Assembly: GCA_948567375.1 (NCBI GenBank)
Contig: OX419756.1
Location: 29,836,333 to 29,900,332 of the forward strand
Direction: 5' to 3'
DNA length: 64,000 nt
From: Lunularia cruciata
Taxonomy: Eukaryota; Streptophyta; Marchantiopsida; Lunulariales; Lunulariaceae
Part shown: piece by piece, positions 13,036-23,614 of the stretch
Numbering within the stretch: the first letter of the stretch is position 1
Layout: each line of letters opens with the position of its first letter
Translations under genes and position numbers: made by a program
Notes under the pieces: generated by a model
Databases searched by the model: none
Told to the model about the DNA's origin: nothing
Seen by the model: only the letters and a program-made list of their open reading frames with translations

Positions 13036-13227
13036 TTTCACTGTGTTTTTGACGTTGCCTAATTATAATTATTTTGGGGCTTAGCCACATTTTACCTCTC
13101 ATCTCTCCCTTGTACGGCTTGATAGGGTGTTCACATCCTTCTTTTTTTCTACATGAACGTCCTTTTCTCATTATAATAATCTTTCTTTCACTATGCATTT
13201 GACGTAGCCTAAGTATAATAATCTCAT
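13036..13227 (+). mobile_element. Second short LINE tail copy, opposite orientation
   Basis: 13073-13165 reads as the sense 3' tail of the R2-like LINE, starting at GGGGCTTAGCC and passing through TCTCCCTTGTACGGCTTGAT. It is more diverged than the copy at 11975. The flanks repeat each other imperfectly over nearly 40 bases: CTTTTCACTGTG...TTGCCTAA before, and CTTTCACTATG...TAGCCTAA after. This suggests a long target duplication that has since drifted. Confidence 0.65.
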
Positions 13228-16172
13228 CAACTTTAGAAGTTTGAGGAAGTCAGTTGAGGGAGAACTTATGAAGTCCTAAAAGCTCGATATACACATGCAG
13301 GTCATAATATGATTTTTACTTTCTATGGAAATCCTGGTACAAGAATAAGATGACTTACAATCCTGGTACAAAGATGACTTAGCTGTACCCCGGACTTGGC
13401 ACCAAGACTGGAATGGAGAGACTCTATTAGATCGCTTATTCTTAATCATAAAAGATCTCCGTATCTGGTCGGATCAAATAATACCCTAAGTGTAAGGAAA
13501 GATTTTGATGATTCGTGTGCTAATGCCATAATAGGTAGAATCTGTAAACATGTAAAAAAACTCTATCTACAAAGGATCAAAATTTCAATCACCAAAGTCA
13601 ATTGATTCTAATTTGATTCTATGAAAAGCAATAAAAAGGCAACAAAAAAAGCACCACAAATTGAAGTAAATTATTGGATCACATTAATGTATGCATTTTT
13701 TCTTGTAGGTACTGTAATTTTTTACTAAAGTAACCAATCTTACACCTGAAAAGATAGGGGAAGAAGACATGTATGATATATTCAAGGCATAAAATGCATT
13801 TTTTGCTAATACTAATTTTTGCATTTTTTGCTATACTAATCTTTGTCTGATAGGAATCCATCTAAAACTAAATCTTTTATCAAAAAAGCTATAGATGACA
13901 TAAGTCTACTATTGTGTCATCTATAGCCTAATAAGACTAGAAGATTCTACCATCCATAAGTTATGGGGATTAGTCCATTTCAAGTATTTCAATGGTTTTC
14001 ATAAGAAAAATAGTAGATTATAGAATTTGCATAATATAAAGTCAAGAAATTGTATATTTGAAATAATCTAATTTAATGATCTTCAATAATAGTATTCACT
14101 AAGAGATTCTTCATTCTTCTCCTTTGGTGTTGCAAACGTTAGCCCATAAGACTAGTTCTATAGTATTGGGTGATTTATGTCTAAACAAAATTTGTGTGCA
14201 ACTTCATTGTATTTTTCCCTACAATAAAATATGAGTGATATGTTTTATACTTAAATCTATAACAAATAGATCTACAATAATATTTATTTATATATTTTCA
14301 AGACTAAAATTAATTCTAAAATGAAATAATACTAATATAATAAACTCTTCATGATCTTGTCTGAGAGAAGCAGAAATTAACCAAATTTCTATATGAGATC
14401 AAATAATCTAACTTCCTATGGAGCTTTAAATAAAATATTTGATATGGGATTAAATTTTGTGATCTTTGTTCTATGAAAGAATTAAGATTTTATCGGGTTA
14501 AAACTAGGTGCCTGAATTTTCCAATTAACTTTTCGAAAGAACAGGACTTAGCACTACGTATCTTTAGAAGATAAAGATCTATATAGTTGAGTAATAATTC
14601 ATTCTTCTTCTTCTTTTCTCCATTCTCTCTTAAATTATAGTAGGTGTAGCTTTTTATTGTTTCAGCACCAAATACATTAGAGCAAGAGATTTTATATATA
14701 TATAATTGGCTAGTATAACTTTTTTTGCATGCGTATCAATAAGCTTTAGTTTTCTTACATCCAAGAGGATCATTGATATTCCTTTTATCTCAAAGATTTA
14801 ATGGTCTTTGTAGTACCTCTATCAATGTTTTCCACAATAATCATTGATAATTTTCTCTTTATTTATTTATTTATTTACTATTATTTATTATTTCCCATAA
14901 TAACTATAATCAGACTATTTTAAGTATTTATAAACAGATTTTTATTTTTATTTATTCTAGGAAAACTCCTCTGAGTGAACTCTTAATTGTTATTATCTTC
15001 TTGATCGATTTGAGGTCCCATTGAAAGACAATTTGACATAAATGATATCTTTTTGTGACATGGCACAACCCGCTATTGTGGCAATAGTAAAAGAGAAGCA
15101 TAACGGGGGAGAGTAGAGCAGAGGTAACAAAGAAAAGTGTAGGTGCAAAAAGCTATGAGTAATGCAAGAGAGGAAGAGATATGAGAATCTTGAAGAAATT
15201 TGATAGCAAAGAAAAAGTTAAATAAAGGGTTAAAGAGAGTGAAAGAAGAGACAACCAGATTATCAAGCCCAAGATGTATCTTTTTCTTTGTTGAAAAAAT
15301 GATTAAGGGAATTTTAAGGAGAGGAAGAAGAGAATAGATGAGAGTTATCAAGCCCAAGAAGTATATATTTTCTATGTTGACAAAAGGATTAAGGGAATGG
15401 TAAGAAGAAGATAGATGAGAGTACATCTATGTTCAAGTTCAACCGTGTTGTTGTTAACCGTGGAGTTGTGACCATACTAGAGGTGATTGTAATAGAGAAG
15501 AAGAAAAACATAAGAAAATTTATTGGTTGAATGAATTGTATATGTTTGACTTGTATTAGCTACATAGCTCAAGCAAACATAGGCAGTTATGCTCCAGGCC
15601 AATTAAGATGATTAATTTTTGCTCTTCACGAACTCCAAAAATTGCTACAATCCGAGTCTATTCACATGTATGAATTAAAAAAATTACTTTTCCTATGTAT
15701 GGGTGTATATTTCTATTCTATTCATGCTCTTCACTACCAAGTCTTTTCACATGTATGAATCCAAACCATGACTTTTCGTATGAAAGGGTGTATATTTCTA
15801 TTCTATTCGATTATTCTTAGCTTGCATTCAACACCAAATCCTCCTCTAATACCTTGACTTTTAAGCTACACTTTTAAGCTAATGTAATCTACATTTCAAT
15901 AACTGTATTTGCAAAATATCAAGGATAAACAGAATTGAATTCTAGTATGAAGTATGAGTAATATATATTTATAGAAAAAAGTAGTTGCGTAGATAGAGCA
16001 ATCTCAAAACATTTTTATTTTTATTTTTCTATATCTTAAATATTCTTTAGATATTCTTGAGCAATTAACAGACCAACAAGAAAATTTTAGAGATAGGGTG
16101 GATATATTGATGCCTACTTGTCACATAATTAGTTTTGAGCTCTTGAAAGAAATTTATGTAAGAAGCTTTGAG

Positions 16173-16376
16173 GTGGAGTTTTGAACGGGATGATAGTAAT
16201 GGCCGTACTGGTATTGAATTCTATATAAACTTTACAAATGGTGTAGTTTTGAAGGGGATGATAGTAATTGCCTTGTTGCTATTGAATTCTATATGAACTT
16301 TATAAATGGTGGAGTTTTGAAGGGGATGATAGTAATTGCCGTGTTGGTATTGAATTATATATAAACTTAATAAATG
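16173..16376. repeat. Three-unit 68-bp tandem repeat
   Basis: Units 16173-16240, 16241-16308 and 16309-16376 are alike with few changes; each begins GTGGAGTTTTGAA or a close variant and ends in AAATG. Confidence 0.85.
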
Positions 16377-16720
16377 AGTAACACTCTGATTGTGTTTCTA
16401 TTTGTTTATTACTCAAAGGTAGAGTCCTTCCGTTTTTTAACTTTCTGATCGTAAAGCTAGTCCTCTTTGACATATAGGATTTAATTTAGACTTATATTTG
16501 TTTATCACTCAAATGCCAGTCTTCCAAATTCTCAATATTCCAATTATAAAGCTAGTTATTGTTGGTATATAAAACCTCAGAGTGTGAGTTTACCGATAGG
16601 TCCATGGTTGAAGAGAGGGGTATAGTTAAACAACATGCTAAATTCAAGCAAGAAGTGACGTCTTGTGGAGAGGCAAGAGCAACAAGAATTTCAATGATAA
16701 AAAAGAAGAGAGAAAGAGAT

Positions 16721-16721
<1 letters not shown>

Positions 16722-16793
<72 letters not shown>
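16722..16793. repeat. (TA)n microsatellite
   Basis: About 70 bases of uninterrupted alternating T and A. The 107-codon frame across it (Tyr-Ile repeat) is a product of the repeat, not a gene. Confidence 0.95.
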
Positions 16794-16796
<3 letters not shown>

Positions 16797-17820
16797 GCCC
16801 ACATTATATTCATGCATTTAAGAACTGGGTTGATAATACCTTATGTTTACCTGTTCTTCCTTATAATTTTGAGAGGTTTTAAACTTGTAAAGATATAACA
16901 TAAGAGATAATTCTAATTCTTCATAACTTCTAAGATTATCTTACTCTATTTCTTCTAATATGATAAATATCTTTAATTTGGATTTTTCATGTGATGTTGC
17001 TAACAGCTGCATCTTTTTAGGTTTTAAACATACATATCACTACATTTAAAATAGAACTCATACTATAAACATCAAAATAATTGTCATCATCTAACCTTCA
17101 AAACTAGTAGGTTTGATTATCAATGAGCTAATAAGCTAATGTCAATACTTTCTAACATATGCTTCCTTCTCTCTTAGTTGACTCATCCATTCTCTGTGCT
17201 ACTAGAGCATGTTTTTGTTCTTGCATTAGCAAGGGAAGGGTGCAAGCTCTTGGATCCTAGCTCAACCATACATTAGTGTATTCCACCTTGCACACATTAC
17301 TTTCTCTACAATAATCAGGTTCCACCAAGGTTTAGTCCATTCATCTTCATTAGCCACTTCATTCTACACTAGATCTAGCATCAATCCATATGATATGATG
17401 TCCTTGTTGTTGAGGACAAAAAATAGCTAGCTATCCATGATGTTATTGGTGATATAATATTTGTCATGAGAAAGATGATACCTTGCTTGGAGGAAGTGTT
17501 GGTATGCTTTGTAGACAACACGAGTTAGCACAAACTTATACTTGGTCCAAGATGAGCAGGTGATAAAAGTGGATATTGTGGTTATGGACCCTACATGTGA
17601 TGTAGTTTTAGAGAGAGTGATCACTCATTCTTATGGATGGGCGGCAAGTGGAGCAATAGCATGCAAGATCTCCAAAGTATAGGAGTATGTAGTGAGGCCA
17701 CCTCTTTGTTCCTTTAGCCTTGGAGTATATAGAGTGATTGATGCAACATTTGATAAATTTTTCAAGGAGTGCATGAGGACATATCATTTTAGACCACTCT
17801 CTCATATTTCACATCATATG

Positions 17821-18369
17821 TGTAATACCATTAGCTAGACATATTATCTAGAAGTGGAAATTGGCTTGGTAATATCTTTAGTGATGTTATCTATGATGGT
17901 TTAAATGGATTAGATAGAGAACTCACCAAAAGAGTACTTCCACTAAAAGTGCAGAGGTTGAAAACATTGAAAACTTTAGAGCCAATTTTGGAGGCCTAAA
18001 CAAATGAAATATTCTCTCCTCTTTGGCCAAAAAGATACTACTATCTCCTTCCCTTCCTTGTTTTTCTCATTGAGATGTTTTCAATTGTACCTCATCCATG
18101 TTGTTATGAGCTTCCTACAAGTAGATTCTCCATAGATTCCTTAACCAAATAGGACAAGGATATATATCTCATCAATCCATGCAGCTAATTTAAGGGTGGA
18201 CCTTGCTGATATGTTACCAATCCATGTATTTGATTCAAGAGTGTAGCTCCCTTTGAGTGTATCCTCTTTGCTATATAATAAAGACAAGGGGCATCGGAGT
18301 ATTGAAGAATGAAACCTTGTGTTTCTCTTGTGTTTTTCTAGGGGTTTTTCTTGTCCTTGGAATATAACA
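17821..18369 (+). mobile_element. Solo LTR nested in the LINE relic
   Basis: Fossil long terminal repeat of the same family as 23615-24317. It begins TGTAATACC, carries the TATA-like CTATATAATAAAG in plus orientation and ends near 18369. It is the most diverged copy of this family in the window and is shorter than its relatives. The target duplication is no longer clear. It lies inside the LINE relic, so it arrived later than that LINE. Confidence 0.65.
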
Positions 18370-18394
18370 ATACTTGAGATAATATGTGTCCATT

Positions 18395-18830
18395 GCTCTA
18401 CAAAGAGCATTGGCTGGTGCAATTCATAAGAAAGCAAGCACACTAGGTGATGCTTCTTCATATACTCTGTCTATTTTTAGACCATATGACTTATATAGCT
18501 CAAATATCTTAATTGCTATATAGAGAGCAATGGTTGGTGCAATTCATAAGAGACCAATCACACTAGATGATGCTTCTTTGGATATTCCATTTTTTGGTAG
18601 ACCATACAACTAGTTGGTGCAATTCATAAGAGAGCAATCTCACTAAGTGATGCTTTTTTAAATACTCCATTTGTTTGTTTACCATATGAATTGAATAGCT
18701 CAAATATCTTAGTTGCTCTATAGAGAGCACTAGTTTGTGCAATTCATAGGAGAGCAATCACACTAGGTGATGCTTCTTTAGATACTACATTTGTTTAGAC
18801 CAGACGACTCGTATAGCTCAAATATCTTAA
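18395..18830 (+). repeat. Tandem units of the LINE ORF 3' end
   Basis: Four related units of the sequence that encodes the last residues of the LINE protein lie in a row, with spacings of 120, 80 and 120 bp between equivalent points. In the larger LINE copy this segment occurs once (20160-20290, minus strand), so the repetition arose in this lineage or in its source copy. Confidence 0.75.
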
Positions 18831-18960
18831 CTTAGGTGTTATAAGGTAGATTCCTCTTACATATACAATTGGGGCTTAGTTCCATTTTACCCTTGTCTTT
18901 TCCTTATACCACTTGATGAGTTTTTCACATCCTTCTTGTTATCCTACATGATCATCAATT

Positions 18961-19660
18961 TTCTTAGATATATATACACAATCTATGAATTTTGATAAGT
19001 TTTAATGTTATAATTAATTGCAATAAGTATCTTTGATGATCACTTATTTTTTAATCATTTGAAATTAATGGTTTACATTTACATTGATCTAATTCTTGCA
19101 TATTTTACTCCTTAAGCTTCTAATTTATCATCATTTGTTAACTATACATTTCTTATTCTCATAAGAAACTTATACTTAATTTGGTCAACAAGAGTTCTTG
19201 CTAATAATAATGATTTTTTAATTTTTCCTTCCTATTTTTTATTTGATATAAAGCAAGACAATGTAAAACAAAAAAATTATGTTTTCCCTTATCAATATGT
19301 GCTTGATAAATTTGTCAATAAACATAGGATCTGCAACCTATGCATTTTTCTTTTTCCCCTTTATATGTATTTGTTGCAGCCTATACTTTAAATTTAGAGC
19401 ATATTATTATTATGATGGATTTTTCATTAAGATCTTGATTTCAAAATTTGATTAACATGTAATATACTAAAGAGAGACCTTCAAATTTGTATTAAAACTA
19501 AGAATTAACAACTTCTTTCTTGCATAAATTTATCCTTATAATCATCTATTACTTACAAGTAAAAATAAAAGGTTGCATAAGTTATAACAAACCAATAATC
19601 CAAATCAAAGTTTTTAGATCAGAATATAAATATGTTTTTTATTCTAACTATATAGTATAC
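18961..19660. other. AT-rich DNA, nothing recognised
   Basis: No gene or repeat recognised by eye. Confidence 0.5.
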
Positions 19661-20036
19661 TAGTATTAGCCCCGTGCATGATGCACATGGCAAAAAGGAC
19701 CCTCTTACCATATATCTTGTCCCCCTCCCGCCCAACCCTATCCTATATCCTCTCCCATGAACAATTCCATCCATCATCTCTCCCCGTCCGGTGTCTCAAT
19801 CCCCTTGAGTAGTATCGTCCCCCTCTCCACCCTATGTCCCCTCCCAAAAACAATTCCATCCGTCATTTCTCTCCCCGTCTCTCCCCTTAAGTAGTATCGT
19901 CTGTTGTCTTCATCTCTAAATATAGCTCCATCCAAGGTCCCTATCTGTTGTTCACGTCCCCATGAACAAGTCCGTCCATCGTCCCCCGTCCCCTAAGTAC
20001 CTACCCTGGTAGTAGCGACAATCACATCTTATAAGA
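19661..20036. repeat. Pyrimidine-rich imperfect tandem repeats with palindrome
   Basis: The segment opens with a palindrome, GTGCATGATGCAC (about 19674-19686). It continues as C/T-rich DNA in which a unit of about 90-110 bp (CTCCC..GAACAATTCCATCC..TCTCCCCGTC) recurs about three times (near 19755, 19845 and 19955). It adjoins the LINE's 3' end directly. It may be the target site or part of an older element. Confidence 0.5.
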
Positions 20037-20140
20037 AAAAGGCGACTGCGTAGGAAAAATGAAGGATGGGAAGACCCCATCAAGCCGTACAAGGGAGAGA
20101 CAAAAAAGGTAACATGGGGCTAAGCCCCAATAGAGTATGT
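20037..20140 (-). other. LINE 3' tail with two hairpins
   Basis: Non-coding tail after the LINE stop codon, read on the minus strand. GGGGC-TTA-GCCCC overlaps the stop codon, and GATGGG-GTCTT-CCCATC follows. The tail ends in GTCGCC plus a short T run, not a poly(A). The same end is found at the short copies at 11975, 13073 and 52452. It is probably the structure the element's own reverse transcriptase recognises; that role is inferred from other LINEs with structured tails. Confidence 0.65.
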
Positions 20141-23100
20141 ATGAGAAATTTGCCCTATTGCACCTAAGATATCCGAGCTATGCAAGTCGTACGGTCTACA
20201 CACAAATGGAGCATCCGAAGAAACATCACCTAATGCGATTGCTCTCCTATGGATTGCACCAGCCATTGCCCTCTGTAGAGCAATGGACACACGCGGTCTA
20301 AAGTAAGCTACAAAATATGAGAGTGAGAGTGGTACCCCCTGACACCTAACATGATAAGCTCTCACGCACTCCCTGACAAATGTGTCAAATGCCGTGTCCA
20401 TTGCTCCATATAACTCCAAGGCTAGAGGAACAAAGAGGTGACCTCGCTGCATGCCCCTATACTTGGAGACCTTGCGACCTGCTGCTGCACTAGCCGCCCA
20501 TCCAAGGGGCTGGGTAATCACTCCTTCCAAAACTGTATCCCGCGTAGGGTCCGTGACCACGACATTTGCTACTGTCACCTGATCATCTTGGACCAAGTAT
20601 AAGTATGCCCTGACATGTGTAGTTTGCAATGCATACGAATGCTCCCTCCAAGCTAAGTATCCACTCTCTCGTGCCATAGCAAACACTATGTCTCTAATGG
20701 CATCATGTGTAGCTATCCTCTGTCCTCCAAAAGGACACCGTGTCATGTGGACCACCGCTGCATCTAGTGTAGAACCACACTCACAAGTGAGTAGTGAAGA
20801 TGCAGATGGGTGGACCAAACCTAGGCAAAACCTCATCGCTGTAGAGAAAGTAGCCGGTGCGAGTCGGAAAGCCCTAATGCATGGTCGAGCTAGGATCCAC
20901 GAGCCTGCATCCTTGCAGGAGCAAGAGCGTAGACGTGCTCTAGTAGCCTGAGGAATGGACGAGTCAACTAAGAGAGAATGTAGCGTATGCTCACATTGTC
21001 GCTCCATCAAGGAAGACTATAGACCTCTAGTCCAATCTGACAATAGTGAAGCAAACGATGGAAAACCCTCTTGTGCTTGTGGGGATAGACTATCTCTCGT
21101 CTGCCGCAATAACACCTGGAGAGAAAAAGATCCTCCTTCCACCTCTGTCACATAAGTCTCCAAAACCGGCCTATCAGCAACCACAAAATGAGAGGCAAGT
21201 AGGGGTGCCGAGAGAGCCCAACTACCCAAAAATGCTATAAGTGCCATCTCCTCCATAGAAAGCAAGCCAACCCCACCACATGAGATTGGTAGAGCCGTTT
21301 GTCTACGTGCCAAATCCCTTGTCACACACTCAAAAGTCCCTGGTCCAATAATATCACCAAAGACTCCCATAATCCTCCTATCAAATGCTCTCAGACGTGA
21401 TAGGAAGGACAGTGAGGAGGGAACTGTACAGATGAGGTAGGATGGTCGACGAGCAATACTGGAAGAGAGTATACCAAATGCCACCTATGGATCTCCTAGT
21501 AATGGAAGGTCATCTACATGGAGAACATCCTCTGCAAGGGCAGCGTCCAAGAAGCGTGTGACAAAATCCTCCGATCCTACTGGCACTCCAAGAACACGAA
21601 GTCCATCTGTGGATGTGATACACCCCTCTGGAAGCTCAAGGTGGGGAGGGATACCTAAAGAGAACCATGCCCTACACTTTGACACCTTGACTCTCAAGCC
21701 TAAGAGATGTAGCTCGGTAGTCAAGTAGTCAAAGGCATGCCTAATCTGATCTACAGGGCCTATGATGTGTGTATCATTTGCCAAGGAAGGAAATACACAA
21801 CCTGGCATGGCCAAAGTAGTAGATAGGAGAGCTCTAAAGTGAGCCATGGCAAATAAGGCCTCCCCCAAAGGATCTCCCTGTCGTGTACCAACAGCTTACT
21901 CCAAGACGGTGACTCCCTCCTGTGAACCACCATGCTGGTAGTAAAGGGAAGTAGGAGAGCCATAAAAAGACCACACAAAAGGAATGAGACTCGCCAAGGA
22001 TCCACCAGCCTCCCTAAGCTCTCTAAAGATGGATGCACGTGAGACGCTTTTAAAAGCGTTCTCAACATCCACCTGTAGGACGACCCACTCTGGATGGATA
22101 TCTAGGAGTGCTTTAATGCCTAAAGATATAGCCTCACATCCTCCAAGTGTAGCTACTCCAAACTGATGTGGACTAAGGTGTTGTCGAAAGTGAGAACGAT
22201 GCTAAAAGACAATGGTACAACTGACCAAACGCAAAAAGATCTCTCCAATAGCAATCGGTCTAATGCCTCCCTTGTCCTTCTCAATCGCGAGAAGTCGACT
22301 AGCACCTAAGACCCAACTAACAGACATAGGAATGTCTCCTCTCGCTACTGCTGCAGCCACCTGAAACAACTTGGTAAAATGACTAGAAGGATCATCTGCC
22401 TGGAAGCAATCTCTAAGGTGCTCATAAACCATCCCTGGCAAGCCTCCTGAGGAAAGGCGAAGGGCAGTGCACAATGCTTGTGCAAATAGCGACCTATCAA
22501 GACATAAAGGCTGCTCATGTTGATAATCTAAGACCTCTAGTGGTAGTCCCTCTACTGCTATAGGATGCAATGAGCGTAGGGAAGAGATGGTCTCATCAGT
22601 AGGACTCGCTATAGACAAAGAGTGTAGCGCTCGTGCTACTCTACTAAACTCTCCCGCCTGACCCAATGTCCTACATCGTCGTAATCGAGTGGAATTTGTG
22701 GTATCATGTGGTGATGCCTGTCTCCTAAATCGTGTAGCCCTAACAGACTCCTCCTGAAGCACTGCCCAATCCCCTGCTTGGAATTAACAAAATCTAGCCG
22801 CCACCTCTCTATGCCTCGCGTGTCCCTCTCTAGCATAATGAAGACACCATCGAGGGAGTAGGAGGAATAAGAACCACGCTAACTCGTCCAAGGGATCACG
22901 TGCCAAACGATCCAGTGGTAGGCAAAAAGCCTGTCTAGCCTCATCATGGAGTGTGTGGGGTAGCCTATGGAATAGACGTGGACATGGAAAACTAGTCTCA
23001 AATAACCCCAAAATGCAACCCGCCTGAGAAGCTAACCACTCCCACGACTCGATCGGTATCCCTGGAACAATCAACGAAGGTATAGAAGAAGCGTGCATAA

Positions 23101-23287
23101 TCCCGAGTGTCATTGCTATCGATGTAGTCGCTCGTCTCACGTGGGCATCCCAAGTGGTCCAATTATAGTCCTTGTGCATCCTTCCCACATGGATCTTTAC
23201 CCCTTGCGAGGTAAAGCGTCGGTGACACACCGGGCATGGTGTATCCCGATCCGCTCTAGGCGACCCCACATGGGAAGGTGTAGCCAT
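20120..23287 (-). pseudogene. LINE ORF: C2H2 finger, reverse transcriptase, RLE endonuclease
   Basis: Coding part of the LINE above. In a live copy the protein would bind the element's RNA and a genomic target, nick it with the endonuclease and copy the RNA in place. The first in-frame Met after the leader gives MATPSHVGS, with the zinc finger about 18 residues later. All open segments share one minus-strand frame. Each interrupting codon is TAA or TAG and none is TGA, which fits loss of Gln codons by C-to-T change. The RLE Asp is Asn here (codon at 20564-20566), while the relic near 17560 still has Asp. The stretch after the RLE, to SHTYSIGA at the end, is well kept in the relics, so it is a true part of the protein. 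Confidence 0.8.
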
Positions 23288-23614
23288 GGCTAGCACAAGA
23301 ATAATGATAGTAACACATGATACTCCTCTCCATATCTCCCCATATCTGCAAAACCACAACCCCTCACATCACAACTCACATAAAAAAGCAATCTCTCCAA
23401 ACCCTAAAATCTATAAACTCTCATAACTTTCAATTTCCATCTCCAAAATTTTCAAATTAAATTCACATGGAACTTAATCATGAAAACCAAGAGATTAGAA
23501 ATGAAAATTCTCAACCCATCACTCTCAATGTATAATGATCACTCTCAATCCTAAAAAAACTAAAAATATTTGTAACTTTCTACTCCATTCTCCATAGTCT
23601 TCAATCTAGGTACC

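Larger units (their letters stand above)
13228..17144. other. AT-rich DNA with small tandem repeats
   Basis: No gene is supported. It holds several local duplications. GCTATAGATGACA at 13888-13900 is inverted at 13915-13927. An 85-bp direct duplication begins near 15261 and 15346 (TATCAAGCCCAAGA), and another pair lies near 15656 and 15741 (CACATGTATGAAT). Two roughly 95-bp related units lie at 16385-16575. The 68-bp triplet and the TA tract are listed separately. Confidence 0.5.
17145..18960 (+). mobile_element. Old R2-like LINE copy, split by a solo LTR
   Basis: The plus strand matches the C-terminal third and tail of the LINE at 20037-23614, clearly diverged. The match runs from about 17145 to 17820, then resumes at 18370 after an inserted LTR (17821-18369). 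The region around 17550-17600 encodes QVIKVDIVVMDP, against QVTVANVVVTDP in the larger copy, so an Asp stands here where that copy has Asn. The piece after the LTR carries four tandem units of the ORF's 3' end (GGTGCAATTCATA-type cores at 18416, 18536, 18616 and 18736), then the tail (GGGGCTTAG, near 18867). The 5' part is missing. Several frame breaks show it is dead. Confidence 0.8.
20037..23614 (-). mobile_element. Near full-length R2-like LINE with RLE endonuclease
   Basis: One reading frame runs from Met at 23287 to a stop at 20120, about 1056 codons, as in R2-type elements. Parts in order: a C2H2 finger, CPVCHRRFTSQG..H....H (23240-23170); reverse transcriptase with KGGIRPIAIGE (near 22250), motif A DVENAF (near 22070), motif B TRQGDPLGEA (near 21880) and motif C LANDTH (21781-21765); and a CCHC-like motif CECG...H...C with an RLE-type endonuclease (VANVVVTDP, then K and KY, 20570-20450). 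Motif C has Asn where ADD is expected. There is no net frameshift, but five in-frame TAA/TAG codons interrupt it (near 22784, 22202, 21897, 21485 and 21017), so this copy is dead. About 250 bases of leader precede it, up to the LTR at 23615. Exact clade (R2, NeSL or Utopia-like) is open. Confidence 0.85.

Noticed and set aside
11957-13227. A 1.1-kb DNA transposon with terminal inverted repeats formed by the two similar, oppositely oriented ends
   Set aside because: Each end is a copy of the LINE 3' tail and has its own flanking direct repeats, and the same sequence occurs singly elsewhere in the window.
16559-16882. A 107-codon protein with a Tyr-Ile repeat
   Set aside because: It is a translation through a (TA)n microsatellite.
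20688-21240. Plus-strand open frames across the LINE
   Set aside because: They lie antisense to the well-supported LINE frame and have no recognisable content.
20120-23287. A host gene that uses TAA and TAG as glutamine
   Set aside because: The four host genes here use TAA or TAG as true stops and show no internal TAR codons; decay of a mobile element explains the pattern.
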